NCBI GenBank assembly: GCA_963971535.1
Contig: OZ020601.1
Span: 19,495,278 to 19,559,277 of the forward strand
From: Notolepis coatsorum
Lineage: Eukaryota; Chordata; Actinopteri; Aulopiformes; Paralepididae
Length of the DNA stretch: 64,000 nucleotides
Direction: 5' to 3'
The translations under genes and the position numbers were made by a program. Every line of letters starts with the position of its first letter. The first letter of the stretch is position 1. The notes under the pieces are model-generated. The model was given only the letters and a program-made list of their open reading frames with translations, was not told the DNA's origin and made no database searches. Shown here piece after piece: positions 1 through 64,000 of this stretch.

Positions 1-732
1 AGATTTGAACTTGTGAACTCGTGCTCCGCAACAGCCGTGCTATAGTTTACATAAGTAGTAGTAGTAGTATTGTTTTTTGTTTGTTTTAAGCTTTAGCCTA
101 ATTGACTTACATCTGCACACAAACAAACGCTAACTCCTGCTTCTAATATCTCTAATGTATCTCTAATCTCTAATATAGCTCTTAGAAAATTTTCATATTA
201 CATAATATAGAAAAGATTAGAGGTGTTTGTACCATGTGGTTGTTAGAGTACAGATGGCCCTGGGCTTTACACACAGAAGTGGATGATATTACAGAACTAC
301 AAATCAATGTTTGTTTTTGTTGCCCAGGAGATTAACGTTTGAAGGACATATCACGAGGCTACATCAAGGGGAATTATTCAGAAATCTTGCGCGTCGTCGT
401 TGTGAAATGGTTTATGGATTTTCTGCCCCAGTTATTGATTCAGAGCGGCCTTCAAAAATACAATAATGTGAACACATTTTCTTAGAAACGAGGGAAGGAG
501 AAAAGGTCTGTGTCGTTAAAACAAACTATTTCATCGCTTGTCACATATCATGTATATCATATATCATTATCATACTGCCATGTTGTCTGGCTGCAGGCTT
601 TTACATTTATAATATTGAATCATAAGATTCTCACACGGTTTTTACGATAATATTTTGCCCAGATAAATTCTTACAGGGTTGGCCAGGATTGGTCTGACGG
701 CATTTTAAAGAGCATGTATAAAACTCACCACT
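1..732. other. Intron sequence, no feature seen
   Basis: AT-rich unique-looking intron of spire1 upstream of the first exon in the window. Only a short AGT run near position 55-70 stands out. No exon, TIR or tRNA-like box was recognised. Confidence 0.5.
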
Positions 733-1206
733 GCGGGCGGCTAGGTGGCGCAGTGGGCAAGGCGCTCGCCACCAACGCAGGATATGCTGGGTTCGAGCCC
801 AGCTCTCGGCGTTGCTACCAGCTTGGCTGGTCGTTCATACTAATACAATTGGCAGTATTAGGGGGTGGGAAGCTGGTGGGTGGGGATCGGACGTTGTGGA
901 CAGCGACTCCTACAGGTCGGTTGGTGCGCCTGCGCAGTAGAATCAGGAAGCAACGAGGGCGGCGTGTCCCTCCCACGCAGACCCTCGCCGCTGAGAGATC
1001 GCGCTGTGCAGGTGAAAAGATGCGACGGCTGCCTCCTCGAGTACCGGAGGGGACACGTGATGCAAGGCTTCGTCCACATTGCAGCCGGCTTGTGGGAGGC
1101 ATGGCTTAACAGCGCTCGAGACAGGGGAGGGGTAGAATTGATCAATACGAAATTGGGGACGGGAGAAAAATTAAAAAATTAGAGAAAAAAAGTAGATAAA
1201 AAAAGA
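733..1206 (+). mobile_element. tRNA-derived SINE, family 'A' copy 1
   Basis: The head carries an A-box-like TGGCGCAGTGG at about 746 and a perfect B-box GGTTCGAGCCC at 790-800, spaced as in a tRNA-derived pol III promoter. The body is about 400 bp and ends in an A-rich tail (GGGAGAAAAATTAAAAAA). Two further copies of the same body lie inverted at 7946-8390 and 63697-64000, which shows it is a dispersed family. I do not know its published name. Confidence 0.85.
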
Positions 1207-2152
1207 ACTCTTCACTGAGACCATGTGAGATACTAAAACTCTCCACTGAGACCCTGTGAGACACTAAAACTCTCCACTGAGACCCTTTGAGACACTAAAA
1301 CTCTCCACTGAGACCCTGTGAGACACTAAAACTCTCCACTGAGACCCTGTGAGACACTAAAACTCTCCACTGAGACCCTGTGAGACACTAAAACTCTCCA
1401 CTGAGACCCTGTGAGACACTAAAACTCTTCACTGAGACCATGTGAGACACTAAAACTCTCCACTGAGACCCTGTGAGACACTAAAACTCTTCACTGAGAC
1501 CCTGTGAGACACTAAAACTCTTCACTGAGACCCTGTGAGACACTAAAACTCTCCACTGAGACCCTGTTAGACACTAAAACTCTCCACTGAGACCCTGTTA
1601 GACACTAAAACTCTTCACTGAGACCCTGTGAGACACTAAAACTCTTCACTGAGACCCTGTGAGACACTAAAACTCTTCACTGAGACCATGTGAGACACTA
1701 AAACTCTTCACTGAGACCCTGTGAGACACTATAACTCTCCACTGAGACCCTGTTAGACACTAAAACTCTTCACTGAGACCATGTGAGACACTAAAACTCT
1801 TCACTGAGACCCTGTGAGACACTAAAACTCTTCACTGAGACCCTGTGAGACACTAAAACTCTCCACTGAGACCCTGTGAGACACTAAAACTCTCCACTGA
1901 GACCCTGTGAGACACTAAAACTCTTCACTGAGACCCTGTGAGACACTAAAACTCTCCACTGAGACCCTGTGAGACACTAAAACTCTCCACTGAGACCCTG
2001 TGAGACACTAAAACTCTCCACTGAGACCATGTGAGACACTAAAACTCTCCACTGAGACCCTGTGAGACACTAAAACTCTCCACTGAGACCCTGTGAGACA
2101 CTAAAACACTCCACTGAGACCCTGTGAGACACTAAAACTCTTCACTGAGACC
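1207..2152 (+). repeat. 31-bp minisatellite, about 30 units
   Basis: The unit contains CACTGAGACCCTGTGAGACA followed by CTAAAACTCTC. Units differ by scattered single bases (CTCC/CTTC, CCCTG/CCATG, GTGAG/GTTAG). The array starts right after the A-rich tail of the SINE and ends 175 bp before the first exon of the window. Confidence 0.95.
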
Positions 2153-2326
2153 ATTACAACTTAATTTATGTTTGATGGAAGGCAATGTGGCCCACTCAAC
2201 CAATAAGAGCGGTAACAAAAGTCAGTCAGACAGGTGTTAGTGTCTAGCAGGCTTGGTCGGCTCAAAGAGTTCTATTATATATCAGGCTGGCCGTCTCTGA
2301 CTGACTTGTCTCCATCTGCCCTCCAG

Positions 2327-62178
<59,852 letters not shown>

Positions 62179-62184
62179 GTGAGA

Positions 62185-62535
<351 letters not shown>

Positions 62536-62539
62536 TTAA

Positions 62540-62669
62540 CCCTTTCACTGCCGCGCTACCAAACGGTTAACCATTTTCACTGCAACAATACACAGAAGGT
62601 TAACCCTTTCACGACCGTCGGTTGTGTGATAGTAAAGGGTTAACCCTCTGTCGTGTGGCAGTGAAAGGG
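62540..62669. mobile_element. Nested piggyBac-type end pair
   Basis: Ends CCCTTTCACTGCCGCGC and GTGTGGCAGTGAAAGGG flanked by TTAA (62536-62539, 62670-62673). Inside, a second pair CCCTTTCACGACC and GTGATAGTAAAGGG is also flanked by TTAA, and a further TTAACCATTTTCACTGC lies between. Only ends are left, no interior. Confidence 0.72.
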
Positions 62670-62719
62670 TTAACAGTTATACAGTAACGTACTGCACCTT
62701 TATTTTGTACAAGCAAGAA

Positions 62720-62962
62720 CAAGAGCTAAGAATAAATGTAAAGTGCACACTAAAGAATTAAAACAAATAACACACAATAATAATAATAATAACAATAACA
62801 AACAATAAAAGAATGTGCAAATTTGCTTTCAAAGAAAATTAAGAAGAAATGTAAAGTGCACACTAAAGAATTAAAACAAACAACTTAGCTAACAATCAAT
62901 AATAATAATAACATTAACAAACAATAAAATAACGTGCAAATTTGCTTTCAAAAAAAATTATG
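62720..62962 (+). repeat. Two-copy direct repeat of about 120 bp
   Basis: AATGTAAAGTGCACACTAAA through TGTGCAAATTTGCTTTCAAA occurs twice (about 62733-62835 and 62851-62950), AT-rich with ATA repeats. It lies next to the hAT remnant and may belong to that element. Confidence 0.8.
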
Positions 62963-63119
62963 TATTGTAAAATATGTTACACATATATAATCAAAATATA
63001 ATATGCTAACTAAACAAACAAACAAATAAATAAAAATTACAAATTCACTTTGTCTGAAGAACTATTTACATTCCACTACCTATCATCACACTTCAAGGTT
63101 AGCCTGTAGCTCCTACTGG

Positions 63120-63600
63120 TTTCCATTTACAGTGCAATCCTTCTGGCTTTCCTCGCTGCAAAGTCATCAATCACATCATCATATGAAATCTGACCACCAA
63201 CCTCATGGTTAATACTGATTACAGCCAGACCACTGAGGCGTTCTTGAGCCATGGTTGACCTCAGGTATGTTTTCAAGAGTTTTAATTTGGAAAAACTCCT
63301 CTCGGCTGAAGCTACTGTTACTGGTAGCGTTGCACTGATCCGCAGAGCAATACACAAGTTGGGATATATTTCTGTGAGCTGCTTTGTGTGTATGAATTTC
63401 AACAACTCAAGAGTTGTCATGCTCTTTGATGGCAAGTCAGGTACATTTTCCAACTCCTGAGCCAGCTCCTTCTCATCCAAATCAGATTGCCCTCCATGGT
63501 TTAAGGTGTGTACAAGTGCCTCTGCTTGCTTCATCAGCTCTTGGTGTGGCATGTCTTGGAAGTTGTACAAAATTGCATACCTTTTACCTTGGCACGTTTC
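63120..63600 (-). mobile_element. hAT transposase C-terminus (TTF/ZMYM-like group)
   Basis: The reverse strand encodes PNLCIALRISATLPVTVASA then ERSFSKLKLLKTYLRSTMAQ and ERLSGLAVISI, the C-terminal dimerisation region of hAT transposases of the kind found in ZMYM1-like and TTF-zinc-finger proteins. About 145 codons remain open. The rest of the transposase and both terminal repeats were not found here, so it is a remnant. A host gene is less likely because it stands alone inside an intron on the opposite strand. Confidence 0.78.
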
Positions 63601-63696
63601 TCTTCTTCTTCTTTTCTTCTCTTTTTATACTGCGACCCGGATGGCTTTTGTCTCTTCATAGTTCTCTAACATTAGTCTTTCTTTCCTCGTTGCTCA

Positions 63697-64000
63697 ATTC
63701 TTTTTTTTTATCCACTTTTTCTCCAAATTATTAAATGTTTCTCCCATCCCAATTTAGCCGTGCCAATTCTCCCCTCCCCTGTCTTGAACGTTGCTCACAT
63801 GTGCCCCCCACTGGCCGATTGTAGGGAGGATAGAAGCCTGTCACATGTCCCCTCCGATACATGTGCAGGCAGCCAGTCGCATCTTTTCACCTGCCAGCGC
63901 GGACTCTCATTTTGGCGAGGAGTAACGTGTAGGAGGCTCACACTGCCCCCGCCATTTTCCTGTCTCTGCTGTGCAGGCGCCCCAACCGACCTGTAGGAGT
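63697..64000 (-). mobile_element. tRNA-derived SINE 'A', copy 3, cut by window end
   Basis: Matches copies 1 and 2: CTCCCATCCCAATTTAGCCG, CCCTCCGATACATGTGCAGG, CTTTTCACCTGCCAGCG and CAGGCGCCCCAACCGACC. The tRNA-like head would lie beyond base 64000. Confidence 0.87.

Noticed and set aside
63127-63570. Possible host ZMYM1-like gene
   Set aside because: Only the hAT C-terminal region is present as an isolated antisense piece without splice partners.

Overview
The window is vertebrate, almost certainly teleost fish, nuclear DNA. It holds the middle of one host gene on the + strand: a spire-family actin nucleator that I identify as spire1. The evidence is eleven exons with consensus GT/AG junctions and phases that all fit. 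Their product reads through the end of the KIND domain, the WH2 actin-binding cluster, a myosin V tail-binding-like motif, a serine-rich linker and the Spir box. The exons add up to 1401 bp (467 codons), about 2% of the window. The first exons (start of KIND) lie before base 1 and the FYVE-type zinc finger lies after base 64000. No other host gene was found. The fish assignment rests on the protein, on tRNA-derived SINEs with tails typical of teleosts, and on the mix of hAT, piggyBac-like, DIRS and LINE elements. I cannot name the species.

Everything else is intron, swollen by two processes. The first is tandem repetition: micro- and minisatellites fill about a quarter of the window by my own interval sums (units of 2 to 103 bp), and several abut splice sites. 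The second is layered transposition.

Layout. 1-2326: intron with a SINE and a 31-bp minisatellite; exon A at 2327. 2558-13964: hAT MITE, (CAGT/CGGT)n, a SINE with a four-fold head, more arrays, then two LINE copies of one family tail to tail, one carrying two piggyBac-like elements in tandem at one TTAA; exon B at 13965. 14091-36300 (22.2 kb intron): minisatellites, a LINE inside a minisatellite, two tandem copies of one DNA transposon, a hAT MITE, a LINE ORF1 remnant, a 6.5-kb non-coding LTR-type element, and a LINE split by a hAT element. 36301-44769: five close exons separated by MITEs, an L2-like LINE, pyrimidine arrays and a 33-bp minisatellite. 44770-56119: a large (AACTC)-type array holding a structurally complete DIRS element. 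56120-62178: four exons separated by (GT)n, a 1.3-kb pyrimidine tract, a 20-bp minisatellite and a hAT MITE nested in a LINE. 62179-64000: (CA)n, a nest of piggyBac-type ends, a hAT transposase remnant and a SINE that runs off the window.

I found no previously undescribed gene system. The points most worth a second look are: a core shared by two DNA transposon families with different ends; a DIRS element whose internal complementary region spells out the joined ends of a circle and whose empty site is still present nearby; tandem transposon copies sharing single target duplications; and the repeated placement of satellite arrays right at splice sites.
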